A stretch of DNA of 61,944 bases from Myxococcus sp. CA023 (lineage in GTDB: Bacteria; Myxococcota; Myxococcia; Myxococcales; Myxococcaceae): positions 1 to 61,944 of the forward strand of contig NZ_JAAEAH010000059.1 in NCBI RefSeq assembly GCF_010998615.1, in the 5' to 3' direction. The translations under genes were made by a program, and so were the position numbers. Under the pieces are notes generated by a model that was given only the letters and a program-made list of their open reading frames with translations, searched no databases and was not told the origin of the DNA. Below, piece by piece: positions 32,395-42,135 of this stretch; within the stretch, counting starts at the first letter, position 1, and the number at the start of each line of letters is the position of its first letter.

Positions 32395-33741
32395 ATGGGT
32401 TCAATGGAGGAGGACGCCCCGGAGGTGTCGGCCGCCCTGCTGGAGGGCATCCGAGCCGCCGCGCTCCCCGTGTCGGGCCGCGCTTCGGACCTGGACCCGC
32501 TCATCGAGAGTATCGGTGATGCGCGGTTCGTCCTGCTAGGCGAGGCCACACACGGGACACACGAGTTCTACCAGGCACGCGCCACCCTCACCCGCCGCCT
32601 CATCGCCGAGCAGGGTTTCCGCGCGCTGGTGGTGGAGGCCGACTGGCCGACCGCCCTGCGCGTCGACACGTTCGTGCGGGGTAACGGGCAGGACACGACG
32701 GCCGCTGGCGCCCTGGGCAACTTCCAGCGATTCCCGCGGTGGATGTGGCGCAACCGGGAGATGGAGGAGTTGGTCACCTGGATGCGTGCCCACAACGCCA
32801 CGGTGCCTCCGGAGCAGCGAGCGGGCTTCTACGGCATGGACCTGTACAGCCTTCACGACTCCATGCGGGAGGTGGTGGCCTGGTTGGACACGGTGGACCC
32901 GGACGCCGCACAGCGAGCCCGCGAGCGCTACGCCTGCTTCGACCACTTCGGCCCCGAGCCCCACGTCTATGGCCAGTCCACCACGTCGGGGCAGGCGGAC
33001 TCGTGCGAGGAGCAGGTCTGGGCCCAGTTCGTGGAGCTGCAGCGGCGGAGGACTCGAGGGCCCGAGGGCGCGGACGCCCGCTTCCACGCCGAGCAGAACG
33101 CCCGGCTCGTCGCCAACGCGGAGGCGTACTACCGCGCCGTGTATGCGGGCCAGCACGAAGGCTGGAACCTGCGTGACACGCACATGGCGGACACGGTGGA
33201 CGCGCTCGCGGCGCACCTGTCACGCAGCGGTCCACCGGCCCGGTTGGTCATCTGGGCGCACAACTCCCACCTGGGTGATGCCCGCGCCACGCAGCTGGGT
33301 GACCAGGGAGAGCTCAACGTGGGCCAACTCCTGCGCGAGCGGCACGGCGCGGCCACATACAACGTGGGCTTCACCACGTACACAGGCGTGGTCATCGCCG
33401 CGCACGAATGGGGCGAGCCCGGCCTGCGACGCCGCATCCAGCCCGCCATGTCCGGCAGCTACGAGCGCCTGTTCCACGACGTGGGCATGCCCGCGTTCCT
33501 GCTGCGCATGGCCGAGCTGGGCGAAGCGGCGGGCGGCCTGCACGAGCGCCGCCTGGAGCGTGCCATCGGCGTGGTGTACGCGCCGCGCACCGAGCGGTGG
33601 AGCCACTACTTCCACGCGAACCTGCCCGCGCAGTTCGACGCGGTGCTGCACTACGACGAGACGCGGGCGCTGCGTCCGTTGGACACGGATGCCGGGCACG
33701 AAGTGGAGGACGCGCCCGACACGTATCCGTTCGGATTGTGA
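32395..33741 (+). CDS. Erythromycin esterase family protein
   Basis: 448 residues, the family's usual length. The EreA/EreB-type catalytic region is visible: LLGEATHGTHEFY (Glu50, His53, His56), VVEADWPTALRVD with Glu81, and IWAHNSHLGDA later. Known members open the lactone ring of erythromycin, but many in environmental bacteria have other substrates, including succinoglycan-type or nucleoside-like esters. Resistance cannot be asserted from sequence. A second ATG at 32404 is a possible start. Single gene, convergent with the NTF2-like gene 5 nt away. Confidence 0.9.
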   Translation: MGSMEEDAPEVSAALLEGIRAAALPVSGRASDLDPLIESIGDARFVLLGEATHGTHEFYQARATLTRRLIAEQGFRALVVEADWPTALRVDTFVRGNGQDTTAAGALGNFQRFPRWMWRNREMEELVTWMRAHNATVPPEQRAGFYGMDLYSLHDSMREVVAWLDTVDPDAAQRARERYACFDHFGPEPHVYGQSTTSGQADSCEEQVWAQFVELQRRRTRGPEGADARFHAEQNARLVANAEAYYRAVYAGQHEGWNLRDTHMADTVDALAAHLSRSGPPARLVIWAHNSHLGDARATQLGDQGELNVGQLLRERHGAATYNVGFTTYTGVVIAAHEWGEPGLRRRIQPAMSGSYERLFHDVGMPAFLLRMAELGEAAGGLHERRLERAIGVVYAPRTERWSHYFHANLPAQFDAVLHYDETRALRPLDTDAGHEVEDAPDTYPFGL

Positions 33742-33746
33742 GGAGG

Positions 33747-34322
33747 CTAGTTCGCCTGAGCGGGCGCCCACTCCTTGATGGGCGGCGTCTGCGGCGCGGG
33801 CACCTTCGCCGGCGGCCTGCCGGTGGTCGACTTCGGCGGCTTCTGGCTCCGCACCAGGTGCCGCTCGATGCGCCGCTTCACCTCCGGCAGCACGTCGTTG
33901 GGGATGGGGATGGAGAGGTTGTACTGGGCAATCTTCCAGGTGCCGGCGTCCTTCACCAGCACGCCGCTGCCGCGGCTGGGGCCCAGGTTGGGCGTATCCA
34001 ACGCCTCGTCGAACCAGGCCACCGCGCCGTCCTTCGAGAAGAAGATGTGGCGTGACGTCGCCTTGAAGTTCCAGGCCTCGCCCTTGGAGAAGTACGGCTT
34101 CGCCCAGGCGCGGAATTCGTCACGGGTCCAACGCTCGGTTGCGTCGGTTCCCAGGTACACCGCGTCGTCGGTGAAGTGGCCGAAGTAGCGCGCCTCGTCC
34201 GCGGCGGCGGCGGCCTGGTGCCAGTCATCCAGCACGGCGGTGATGGCTGCCTTCGGGTCGGCGGGGGCCGTGTTCGCGGGAGCGGAGGCGAGCACGAAGA
34301 GCAGCAAGGAAACGGTAGGCAC
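33747..34322 (-). CDS. Exported NTF2/SnoaL-like domain protein
   Basis: 191 residues with a GTG start at 34322; ACGAGG lies upstream and the start gives a signal peptide (VPTVSLLLFVLASAPA). The longer frame to 34508 would bury that signal. The domain is an NTF2-like cone (AAITAVLDDWHQAAAAADEA then FTDDAVYLGTDATERWTRDE), similar to SnoaL-3/DUF4440 proteins, which are small enzymes or binding domains. The C-terminal tail is Pro/Lys-rich (about 155-191). Function unknown. Divergent from the alpha/beta-hydrolase gene. Confidence 0.8.
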   Translation of the reverse strand: MPTVSLLLFVLASAPANTAPADPKAAITAVLDDWHQAAAAADEARYFGHFTDDAVYLGTDATERWTRDEFRAWAKPYFSKGEAWNFKATSRHIFFSKDGAVAWFDEALDTPNLGPSRGSGVLVKDAGTWKIAQYNLSIPIPNDVLPEVKRRIERHLVRSQKPPKSTTGRPPAKVPAPQTPPIKEWAPAQAN

Positions 34323-34417
34323 GCGGAAGACCTCGTCAGGCAAGGCGTTCAAGGTATGAAGCGGCACGGCCCGCCCCGCGTCAAGGCGCACGGGGTGGAG
34401 AGAAAGGCACGAATCGC

Positions 34418-35191
34418 ATGGTCCTCGAGAGTTTCCTGGTGGGTGAGGGCGATGTGCCCACGGTGATGCTGCACGGCTTCCTGGGCACGGGGCGCAATCT
34501 GCGCTCACTGGCGACGGCGTGGAGCGCCGCGGACCCGAGCCGGCGCATCCTCCTGCCGGACCTCACCGGGCATGGGACGTCCCCTGCCCTGCCGGCGAAC
34601 TCGGACCTCTACAGCATGGCCCGGGACGTGGTGGACACGGCGCGTGCGCAGGGGTTCCAGGGTCCGTTCGACTGGGTGGGGCATTCGCTGGGAGGGAGGG
34701 TGACGCTCGCGGCGAGCCTCAATGTCCCGGAGGCCGTCCGGAGCGTGTCGTTGCTGGACATCGCCCCGGGGCCCGTCCCGGGAGACTTGTCGGAGAGTGG
34801 CAAGGTGCTGGGCATCCTGCTCCAGGCACCGGCCCAGGCGGAGAACCGCCGTGCGATGCGCGCGGAGCTCACGGGCCGCGGCTTGTCGGAGCCGCTGGCG
34901 GACTGGCTGCTGATGAACCTGGTGACGGAGGAGCGCGGCGTACGCTGGCGCTTCGACCGGCAGGGGCTGGCGGGCCTGCACTCGCGCGTGAATGACACGG
35001 ACCTGTGGACAGCGGTGGAGCGCAAGGACGGGCCGCCGATGCGCTGCCTCCGGGGTGGCCGCTCGAAGTATGTGAGCGACGCGGACGTGGAGCGCCTGGT
35101 GGCCGCGGGCTGCCCGGTGGAGACGCTGCCGGAGGCCGGGCACTTCGTCCACGTGGACGCGCCGCAGGCGGTGTTGGCCTGGCTGCGCTGA
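34418..35191 (+). CDS. Alpha/beta hydrolase (YbfF-like)
   Basis: 257 residues. Canonical alpha/beta-hydrolase motifs: oxyanion HGFLGTGRN near 19-27, the nucleophile Ser90 in WVGHSLGGRV, and a catalytic His in EAGHFVHVDAP near the C-terminus. The GRNLRSLATAW and LPDLTGHGTS pattern is like the YbfF/abhydrolase-11 esterases, which act on acyl-CoA or short ester substrates. No signal peptide, so cytosolic. The exact substrate is unknown. Confidence 0.88.
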   Translation: MVLESFLVGEGDVPTVMLHGFLGTGRNLRSLATAWSAADPSRRILLPDLTGHGTSPALPANSDLYSMARDVVDTARAQGFQGPFDWVGHSLGGRVTLAASLNVPEAVRSVSLLDIAPGPVPGDLSESGKVLGILLQAPAQAENRRAMRAELTGRGLSEPLADWLLMNLVTEERGVRWRFDRQGLAGLHSRVNDTDLWTAVERKDGPPMRCLRGGRSKYVSDADVERLVAAGCPVETLPEAGHFVHVDAPQAVLAWLR

Positions 35192-35218
35192 ACTACTGCT
35201 GAACTTGGAGGATGCGCC

Positions 35219-37402
35219 TCAGATGCGCACGCCCAGCAGCAGGCCGGGCCACATCCGGACGCCGCCGGGGCCGCGGCCCAGCTTCCATTGCGGCAGCCAG
35301 CTCACGTCGCGGTCCTCGTCCTGGGAGGACGGGTCGTACGCGTTGAGGGACACACCGCCGAAGAGCGCGAAGCGCCGCTTGAGCTCCCACCCCAGCGTGG
35401 CGCGCATCCGGAACAGCGTGTTCTTGGGCCCCGAGCCATAGAAGTTCGGCTGCCAGCTGCCGTACGACAGGTCCACGTCCAGCGAGTAGCGGTCCGCCGC
35501 ATCCAGCGGGACGTGCACGCCCAGGCCCATGTTGAGGAAGGTCCGCAGCGAGTCCTCGCCAATCCCCACGCCCGTGGTGGCCAGCACATAGACTGTCCGG
35601 CTCCCATACTTGATGCCCACCGACAGGGGCATGACGTCGTCGGCGGAGAGCTCCAGCACGAAGCGCCCCTTGCGCACGATGCTCAAGAAGCCGATGGGCA
35701 CCGACACGTCATCCGCGATGTTGATGAACCCCAGCTGCACGCCGCGCACCTCGGCCGCCACGTTGATGAGGCCCACCTGCGCGCCCGCGACGTCCCCGGA
35801 GATGTTGATGAGGCCCACCTGTGCGCCCGCGAGCCGCTCCGCCAGGTTGATGCCCACGGCCGCCTGCACGCCACGGAGGCGCGCCGCCGCGCGGTTCGCC
35901 GTGGTGCTCACCTGGAAGCCCGTGAAGTCCCGCTCGGCCATGTTGAAGACGGCGGACACCTGCCCGCCTGTCCCGCCACCGAAGGCGAGGTTGCCGCCGA
36001 ACGCCGTCTGGAGACCGAAAATCTCCCCGCCCGCCACGTTCGCCACGCCCGACACCTGGAACCCCTCCACCGTCCCGTCCACCCACCCCACGCCGGCGGA
36101 CACGCCCAACCCCTGAAGCTGCATCGAGCGCACGCCCAGCACGCCCAGCGCCAGGTGGTTGCGCCCGCTGCCTCCCCACAGCGAGGTGGTGGCCAGCGGC
36201 GGCACCAGCGACAGGTTGAAGGGCACGGAGGGCATGTCGCCGAGGACGACCGGCTCGCCGGTGGACAGGGCCTCGGCCCGCATGTCCGTCCCGCCTCGCG
36301 CCGCCGTGCGCGTGAGTGTCATGGGAACGAAGTGCTCGGCGCGCAGCTCCGAGCCCCCCTTCGGCGACACCGTCAACTCCGCCTCGAACCGCTGCGAGGG
36401 GCGCTCCAGCACGACCTGATAGCGCCCCGCCTCCAGCCCCAGCGCCAGGCGCCGACCCGCGGGCTTCTGCAGCTCCGCGACCAGCTGGTTGCCCCAGTCG
36501 CGCACGAAGAGGCGGCCCTGCACGTCCTCCGCCACCGTGAGCCGCACGCGCGAGGTGCGCAGGTCCGTCAGCACCAGGTCGCCGCTGCCCGCTAGCTGGA
36601 TGTCATAGGCCGCGTGCTGCGGACCGCCCTGCGAGCGCTCCGTGCGCGCCAGCGTTTCATGGAAGGCGAACTGGTAGGCCTCATGCAGGGTGACGCGGCC
36701 GTCGCCGCTGGCGTCCGCCGCGCCGCGCAGGCCCGTCACCAGGAAGTGCGTGAAGAAGGACGCGCCAATGGTGTCCGACTCCTGTGCCACTTCATCCGCG
36801 GAGCTGGAGGCGAGGTACGCGTGGCCCCGCACCTGCGACGCCGCGTCCATGAGGAAGCCCGGCCGGTGCACCCCACCCTTGAAGCGCGTCACCGCGCCGG
36901 AGCCGCACGAGTCCAGAATCGCGATGCGCACGTCCACGGGCACCGCGCCCAGCCCCTGCTTCAGCGCCGCGTAGGTCAGCCGCTCACCGCGCGGCAGCAG
37001 CCCCTCCGCGTCCGAGTGGCCCGAGTAGTAGAGCACCAGCTCGCTGCGAACGCCGTCTGCGGCCGCGGCCTCCACCAGCACCCGCATCCGCTCCAGCGCG
37101 CCCAGCAGGCCCTTCCGGTCCGCCTCCAGCAGCAGCACGCGGTCCGCCACCGCCACGCCGCCCAACTCCCCCAGCACGCGGGACATGGCCAGCGCATCCG
37201 AGCCCGCGTAGCGCAGCCGCTCGCGTCCCTCACCGCCCTCGCTGGAGCCCACGAGCAGCGCGAAGCGGCGCAGCGTCACCGGGGGCTCTTCCGCCGGGGG
37301 CGGCGTGGCCGCGGCGGACACCGTGGCCCACACGCCCAGGCAGGCCGCGGCCAGCAGACCGCACCGGCGGCCCCATTCCCCAGCAGTGGTGCGTCTCATC
37401 AT
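35219..37402 (-). CDS. Secreted caspase-family protein with EF-hand-like loop and surface-repeat domain
   Basis: 727 residues. Signal peptide (1-31). A caspase/metacaspase p20-like domain at about 45-225 has the His-Cys dyad: His129 in LYYSGHSD and Cys166 in ILDSCGSG. A calcium-loop-like sequence follows at 230-241 (DASGDGRVTLHE, acidic residues at loop positions 1, 5 and 12 and Ser at 3). Residues about 255-400 are a beta linker. About 420-575 is a chain of GVQ-G-L-NIA-type repeats (AQVGLINISGDVAGAQVGLI), as in Leptospira LA_2272-type surface proteins, and the last ~150 residues look like an outer-membrane beta domain. Likely a surface or periplasmic caspase-like protease; substrate and role are unknown. 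A second ATG at 37399 is equivalent. Confidence 0.88.
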   Translation of the reverse strand: MMRRTTAGEWGRRCGLLAAACLGVWATVSAAATPPPAEEPPVTLRRFALLVGSSEGGEGRERLRYAGSDALAMSRVLGELGGVAVADRVLLLEADRKGLLGALERMRVLVEAAAADGVRSELVLYYSGHSDAEGLLPRGERLTYAALKQGLGAVPVDVRIAILDSCGSGAVTRFKGGVHRPGFLMDAASQVRGHAYLASSSADEVAQESDTIGASFFTHFLVTGLRGAADASGDGRVTLHEAYQFAFHETLARTERSQGGPQHAAYDIQLAGSGDLVLTDLRTSRVRLTVAEDVQGRLFVRDWGNQLVAELQKPAGRRLALGLEAGRYQVVLERPSQRFEAELTVSPKGGSELRAEHFVPMTLTRTAARGGTDMRAEALSTGEPVVLGDMPSVPFNLSLVPPLATTSLWGGSGRNHLALGVLGVRSMQLQGLGVSAGVGWVDGTVEGFQVSGVANVAGGEIFGLQTAFGGNLAFGGGTGGQVSAVFNMAERDFTGFQVSTTANRAAARLRGVQAAVGINLAERLAGAQVGLINISGDVAGAQVGLINVAAEVRGVQLGFINIADDVSVPIGFLSIVRKGRFVLELSADDVMPLSVGIKYGSRTVYVLATTGVGIGEDSLRTFLNMGLGVHVPLDAADRYSLDVDLSYGSWQPNFYGSGPKNTLFRMRATLGWELKRRFALFGGVSLNAYDPSSQDEDRDVSWLPQWKLGRGPGGVRMWPGLLLGVRI

Positions 37403-37491
37403 CCGCGTTCCACCCCACGCGTCAGGCCCGGCCCGGCCTCAAGCGAGTCCCCTCGGCATATCTCGACTGGAGGCCGACGAGCGAGCCCGGC

Positions 37492-38412
37492 TCACGGACT
37501 CCAGAGCGCCCGCCGCACCAACCAGGAACTGCCGCCCCGGCCGTCCCGCACCACCGCCCAGAACGTCACCTCTTGCGCCTGCGCGCCCTTTGGCGGCTCC
37601 CACTCCGTGCGGTGCCGGCCTTCCTGCCCGCCGAAGGACGAGCCACCCGTCTCCTGCGGCGAGAACTCGCCCAGCGTCGCGTGCCAAGAAATCTCCCAGC
37701 TCTCCCGCAGCGTCACCGCCTCCAGCCGCAGCCCGGGCACCACGTACGTCTCCTGCAAGGCCACCACGTCCTCGGACGTCACAACGAAGGGCCCGGCGCC
37801 CCGCAGCTCCAGCGGCGCCTCCGCGTCCCAGGCCACGTCGTCCACGCGCAGGCCCGGAATCACCGGCTGCACGTTGGCCCGCATACCCTCCACGGCCGGG
37901 CACCAGAAGACCATCAGCTTCTGCGCGTACACCCGCTCCTCACCCGCCTGCGTGAAGAGGACCAGCGGCATGCGCAGGCCGCCCAGCCCCAGGTAGGGGT
38001 CCAGCTCCTGCACCCGCTCCAGCAGCGGCGTTTCATCCGCCAGCGTGGCCGCGCCCGGTTGGATGCTGAGCGTCAGCTCACCGGGCGCGGTGGTGCCCTC
38101 CGCGAGCAGCACGCGGTTGGATTCGTTCGCGCACGTCCGGTCCTCGGGGTCCGCGCATGCCCACAACGTGTACTGGATGGGACGGCCCTCACCCGCCGGG
38201 TCCACCAGCAGCGCGCGGTATGTCACGGGCTCGGAGAGTTCATCCAGCGTCGCCGGGTTGAGCTCGCAGGCGGACGCCATGAACTCCGGCGGCTCCGTAG
38301 CGAGGCCGAGCACTCGGAAGTCGTGGACGCGCGAAGGCTGGTCCTCGACGTCGACACAGGCGGTGGCGCCCAGCAGCAGCAACAGGCCGCCATACTCGAG
38401 CAGGGTCTTCAT
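37492..38412 (-). CDS. Lipoprotein paired with TonB receptor
   Basis: 306 residues. Lipobox GATAC (Cys19). It starts 1 nt after the stop of the receptor at 38414-41161, so the two are co-translated. It is a paralogue of the truncated lipoprotein at 1-829: both have an FRVLGLATEPPEF-like opening, a central stretch with paired cysteines (LWACADPEDRTC) and the VTFWAVVRDGRGG end. Likely a surface or periplasmic accessory of the receptor (inference from strict pairing). Domain family not recognised. Confidence 0.87.
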   Translation of the reverse strand: MKTLLEYGGLLLLLGATACVDVEDQPSRVHDFRVLGLATEPPEFMASACELNPATLDELSEPVTYRALLVDPAGEGRPIQYTLWACADPEDRTCANESNRVLLAEGTTAPGELTLSIQPGAATLADETPLLERVQELDPYLGLGGLRMPLVLFTQAGEERVYAQKLMVFWCPAVEGMRANVQPVIPGLRVDDVAWDAEAPLELRGAGPFVVTSEDVVALQETYVVPGLRLEAVTLRESWEISWHATLGEFSPQETGGSSFGGQEGRHRTEWEPPKGAQAQEVTFWAVVRDGRGGSSWLVRRALWSP

Positions 38413-38413
38413 C

Positions 38414-41161
38414 TCAGAAGCTTCCTTTCACACCCACCACGGGGAGGATGGGGATGCCCGGCACCTCGTACTCCCGACGGAACCGGTAGTCGTTGAAGAC
38501 GAACTCGACGTTCTTCGCGTTGTAGAGGTTCTGCACGTCCAGGTAGGCCGTGAGCGTCCAGCTCTGGAACCGCCAGCTCTTGTCCACGCGCACGTCCAGC
38601 TGGTGGAAGCCGCCCGTGCGGTCGGAGAAGTAGGGACCGAACGTCGCGTTGTAGCGGTTGCGGTCCGCGTCGTAGACGTCATGGCCGCTCGCCAGCGGCG
38701 TCATGGGCCGGCCGCTGGTGTAGCGGAAGCGGCCCCCCAGCTCCCAGCCGTTGCCCAGCACATAGCCCGCCACCATCGTGAGGATGTGCGTCTGGTCCCA
38801 GGGGCTGAGGCCATAGGCGGAGTCGTCCGGCACGCTGTCGCCACCGAAGCCCCCTCCGCCCTGGGGCAGCGGCCCCACGCGCCCGTCCTCCGCGCGGCTG
38901 AAGGTGTACGAGAGCCAGCCGGACCACTTGTCCGTCGCGGAGGCGCGCTCCTTCTTCAGCATCACCTCCACGCCATACGCGCGGCCGATGCCGTCGTTGG
39001 AGTACGGCAGCGTGAAGACGCCGCCGCCCTCGTTGGCGACGAGCTGGCCGGGCGACACGATGTTGTTGAAGCGGCGGTTGAAGAAGCCGGTGACGTCCAC
39101 GTTGAGCACGTCGGTGATGCGGTGCTCCACGCCCAGGCTGCTCTGGAACGCGCGTTGGTAGGCGAGGTCCGGGTTGCCGTAGGGCAAGGGGATGAAGCGG
39201 AACGTCTCCGGCGGCTGGCTGTAGAGGCCCAGCGAGCCCTTGAGGTTGGTGCGTGAGGTCGCCGCGTAGCGGACCCACAGCCGCGGGTCCAGCGCCAGGT
39301 TCCGCGTGTTGCCCACCGTCTGGAGGTTGCCGCGCACGCCCGGCGTGAAGGTGAAGCGCCCCACCAACAAGTCCGCTTCCAGGAAGAGCGCGCCGTCGAA
39401 GGCGTTCAGGGCAATCTGCTCCTCCAACTGCTGGCCCACCGGCTCGGCCCCGGGGAAGGGCACGTACTCGATGCCGCCCGGCGCGGGGAAGGACACGTCG
39501 TAGCGCTCGTGCTCGAAGACGATGTCCAGACCCGTGCGGAGGGTGAGCGCGGAGGACAGCTCGATGCCCAGCACCTCGCGGGCGCCCAGCGTGTACGTCT
39601 TGCCCTCCTGCCGCGCGAGCCCGAAGTCGATATTGTTGCGGTCCATGCCGACGAAGGGCGTGAAGACGGACCACATCGCGCCCTTGCGGTAGGTCCAGTC
39701 GCCCTTCACCCGGTGGAAGTTCATGCGCGTGTCCAGCTCCAGGTCCCGTTCCGTCTCGGGGCCGGTGGACACCACGCGGAGCTGGTCATCACTGCCGAAG
39801 GCCATGATGTAGCCGGAGCTGCGTGCGCCCCCCGCCGTCACGGTCGTGTCGTCGTTGGGCGTCCCGCGCTTCGCGCCGAAGTCCACGCGCAGTTGGTAGT
39901 CCCAATAACGCGGCACCACGGAGAGCGTGCCCCCCTCCGTCTCCGGCAGGACGGCGGGCAGAATCGCGTCGATGTACGAACGGCGGGCGGCCGCGGCCAC
40001 GCTGATGCCGTCCGTAATCGGGCTCTCCAGGAAGAAGCCCGCGTCCAGCAGGTCCACCTTCACCGAGCCGTGCAGCGTGTCCGAGGCGCCCTTGCGCGTG
40101 CCCACCTCGACGATGCCGCCCACCGCGCGGCCGTACTGGCTGCCGTAGCCGCCCGGGAAGAAGTCGAGCTGGTCGATGAACTCGGCGTTGACCACCGAGG
40201 GTCCGCCGAGCAGGTGGAACAGGAGGGGGATTTCGACCCCGTCCATCATCGTCGACGTCTGGCCCGGGTTCGAGCCACGCACCAGCAGCTCACCGGAGAT
40301 GAAGGGCGCGCGCGCCACGCCCGGCAGCGACTGGATGACGCGGATGGGGTCGCCGAAGGAGCCCGGCGTCTTCTGCGCCTCCTCGCGGGTGATGGTGCGG
40401 CGCACCACCTCCTTCTTCGGCCGGTCGGAGCGCACCACCGTCTCCAGGCCGCCGCCCGAGGGCGCGAGGTAGAAGTTCACCTCCGTCGTCTCGTTCGCCT
40501 TCAGCTCCTCCTTCGTCTGGTAGAGCTGGAAGCCCGTAGCCACCACGCGCACCTCGCAAGTGCCCGCGGGCACCTCGAGCGTGAAGCGGCCGTCCTCGTC
40601 GGACATCACCTCGGGCGCGTCCGGGTCGTCGCCGCAGCGCACGGTGGCGTTGGGCACGCGCGAACGGCTGCCGCGGGAGATGAGCTGGCCGGTGAGCGTG
40701 GCCTTGGGCTGCTCGGCCTCCACGGCCTCGGCGCCCGCCTCCGGCTCCGGCGCGGTGAGGGTGAAGTGGTAGACGTACTCCACCTGCACCGGCGCGGGCA
40801 CGCCGTCGACCTCGGCGGGCGAGAAGCGGAACTGGCGCACCGCCGCGATGGCCGCCTCGTCGAAGCCGTTGCCCACCGGCTCGGTGGGCAGCACCTCGGC
40901 GACGGACCCGTCATCCGCGATGGTGATGATGAGCCGCACGGACGCGGTGAGCCCCTGCGCGAGCGCCTCGGGCGGATACTGCGCCTCCACCTGCTGCACC
41001 AGTTCGGGAGGCTTGGTGATGGTGGGCTGGGCCTGCGCCGCAGGTGGCGTGGCCGCGTCCGTGGGAGGCGCGCCGGCCTGGGGTGCCTGCGCGAGCACGG
41101 GCGCCGCCAGCAGGAGCGAGGCCGCGACGAGCGCGCCTCGGGCTTTCAGGGTGGAGGACAT
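38414..41161 (-). CDS. TonB-dependent receptor with N-terminal TonB C-terminal-like domain (second copy)
   Basis: 915 residues from the ATG at 41161; an in-frame ATG at 41176 gives an unlikely N-terminus. Same plan as the receptor at 832-3444: signal peptide (1-25), TonB-tail-like domain (about 56-134, AQYPPEALAQGL and AVRQFRFSPA), carboxypeptidase-regulatory-like domain (about 152-232, with an extra Cys pair), TonB box (LETVV, 239-243), plug (LLVRGSNPGQTSTMMDGVEI) and barrel ending GSF. It lies directly behind ExbB-ExbD-TonB, so its energy supply is encoded beside it. Ligand unknown. Confidence 0.93.
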   Translation of the reverse strand: MSSTLKARGALVAASLLLAAPVLAQAPQAGAPPTDAATPPAAQAQPTITKPPELVQQVEAQYPPEALAQGLTASVRLIITIADDGSVAEVLPTEPVGNGFDEAAIAAVRQFRFSPAEVDGVPAPVQVEYVYHFTLTAPEPEAGAEAVEAEQPKATLTGQLISRGSRSRVPNATVRCGDDPDAPEVMSDEDGRFTLEVPAGTCEVRVVATGFQLYQTKEELKANETTEVNFYLAPSGGGLETVVRSDRPKKEVVRRTITREEAQKTPGSFGDPIRVIQSLPGVARAPFISGELLVRGSNPGQTSTMMDGVEIPLLFHLLGGPSVVNAEFIDQLDFFPGGYGSQYGRAVGGIVEVGTRKGASDTLHGSVKVDLLDAGFFLESPITDGISVAAAARRSYIDAILPAVLPETEGGTLSVVPRYWDYQLRVDFGAKRGTPNDDTTVTAGGARSSGYIMAFGSDDQLRVVSTGPETERDLELDTRMNFHRVKGDWTYRKGAMWSVFTPFVGMDRNNIDFGLARQEGKTYTLGAREVLGIELSSALTLRTGLDIVFEHERYDVSFPAPGGIEYVPFPGAEPVGQQLEEQIALNAFDGALFLEADLLVGRFTFTPGVRGNLQTVGNTRNLALDPRLWVRYAATSRTNLKGSLGLYSQPPETFRFIPLPYGNPDLAYQRAFQSSLGVEHRITDVLNVDVTGFFNRRFNNIVSPGQLVANEGGGVFTLPYSNDGIGRAYGVEVMLKKERASATDKWSGWLSYTFSRAEDGRVGPLPQGGGGFGGDSVPDDSAYGLSPWDQTHILTMVAGYVLGNGWELGGRFRYTSGRPMTPLASGHDVYDADRNRYNATFGPYFSDRTGGFHQLDVRVDKSWRFQSWTLTAYLDVQNLYNAKNVEFVFNDYRFRREYEVPGIPILPVVGVKGSF

Positions 41162-41318
41162 GGCGTGTCCAAGCATACGGGTGAGGGGGGTGCCGCTCCC
41201 GCTGAAAGAGAGACGGAGCGATGGCGAGGTGGAATCCCGGCAATGCCCGTGGGGATGGGTACCCCTGACATGCCGGGCACGCCCGGGCTCCGCCGCTCTC
41301 CCAGCGGGAGTGGCGACA

Positions 41319-42119
41319 TCAATCGAGCAGGAAGGTGTACGAGTATTTCATCTCCGTGGAGACAGGCTCGCCGCCCTTGATGGCGGGCTTGAAGCGGAAG
41401 CGGCGGATGGCATCCCTCGCCGCCTCGTTGAGGCCGTAACCGGGCCCCTTGAGAATCTTCACCGCAACCACCTTACCCTCGTGGTCGATGGTGATGGAGA
41501 GCGTGACGGTGCCCTCCACGCCCGCGCGGCGCGCTTCCTCCGGATAGGGAATCTTCACCTCGGAGGCCACCGTGGGCTCGGAGTCCACCTGGTAGATGGG
41601 CGCGTACTTCGGCGCGCTGTACCCCTTCACGTCCTGGGGCGCCTTCGCCGTGGGGCCCGTCCTTCCGTAGAGCGTGTTGCCCACGGGCGCCGCGAAACCG
41701 CCAGCGCTGGTGGTGGAGGACATCGACAGGCCCACCACCAGGGGCGCGGGCTTCGCTGACGGCGGCGGCGTCTCGTTGGGCGGCGGCGGCGCGTCCACGG
41801 GCGGCGGTGGCAGCGGCTTGGGGGCCTCGGCCACCTTCACCGGCGGCGGCTTCACCGCCTTGGGCTTGGGAGGCGGCGGCTTGGGCGGCTCCTCCGGCTT
41901 CGGCGTCTCGGGAGGCGGCGGGGGCGGCTTCTGCACCTCCACCATCACCATCTCCACGGGACGCTTGGGCACGGGGCGCGAGCGCGAGTCGCCCTCACCC
42001 AGCGCCCAGAAGCCGCCGACGTGAATCCCCAGCGACACGAGCAGAAAGGCGCCCACCACGGCGAGCGAGCGGTCGTGCGTGGGCGTCGTGGGACTATTTT
42101 CGAGGACCGCCTGGCTCAT
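41319..42119 (-). CDS. tonB: Energy transducer TonB
   Basis: 266 residues. One N-terminal transmembrane helix (about 18-40, LAVVGAFLLVSLGIHVGGF), a long proline/lysine-rich spacer (about 60-120), a linker, then the TonB C-terminal domain (about 185-266: PYPEEARRAGVEGTVTLSI and AIRRFRFKPA). TonB couples the proton-driven ExbB/ExbD motor to outer-membrane receptors. It lies 16 nt behind exbD, in the usual operon order, and 157 nt before the receptor gene. Confidence 0.95.
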   Translation of the reverse strand: MSQAVLENSPTTPTHDRSLAVVGAFLLVSLGIHVGGFWALGEGDSRSRPVPKRPVEMVMVEVQKPPPPPPETPKPEEPPKPPPPKPKAVKPPPVKVAEAPKPLPPPPVDAPPPPNETPPPSAKPAPLVVGLSMSSTTSAGGFAAPVGNTLYGRTGPTAKAPQDVKGYSAPKYAPIYQVDSEPTVASEVKIPYPEEARRAGVEGTVTLSITIDHEGKVVAVKILKGPGYGLNEAARDAIRRFRFKPAIKGGEPVSTEMKYSYTFLLD

Positions 42120-42135
42120 GCGCTGATTCCTCGCT

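Noticed and set aside
32395..33741. Assigning macrolide resistance to the erythromycin esterase homologue
   Set aside because: The family is broad, and the sequence alone does not show the substrate.
39509..41380. 623-codon open frame on the plus strand
   Set aside because: Antisense to the second TonB receptor; composition is an artefact of codon bias.
41740..42000. Proline-codon repeats in the tonB gene read as a microsatellite
   Set aside because: It is the proline-rich spacer normal for TonB proteins.
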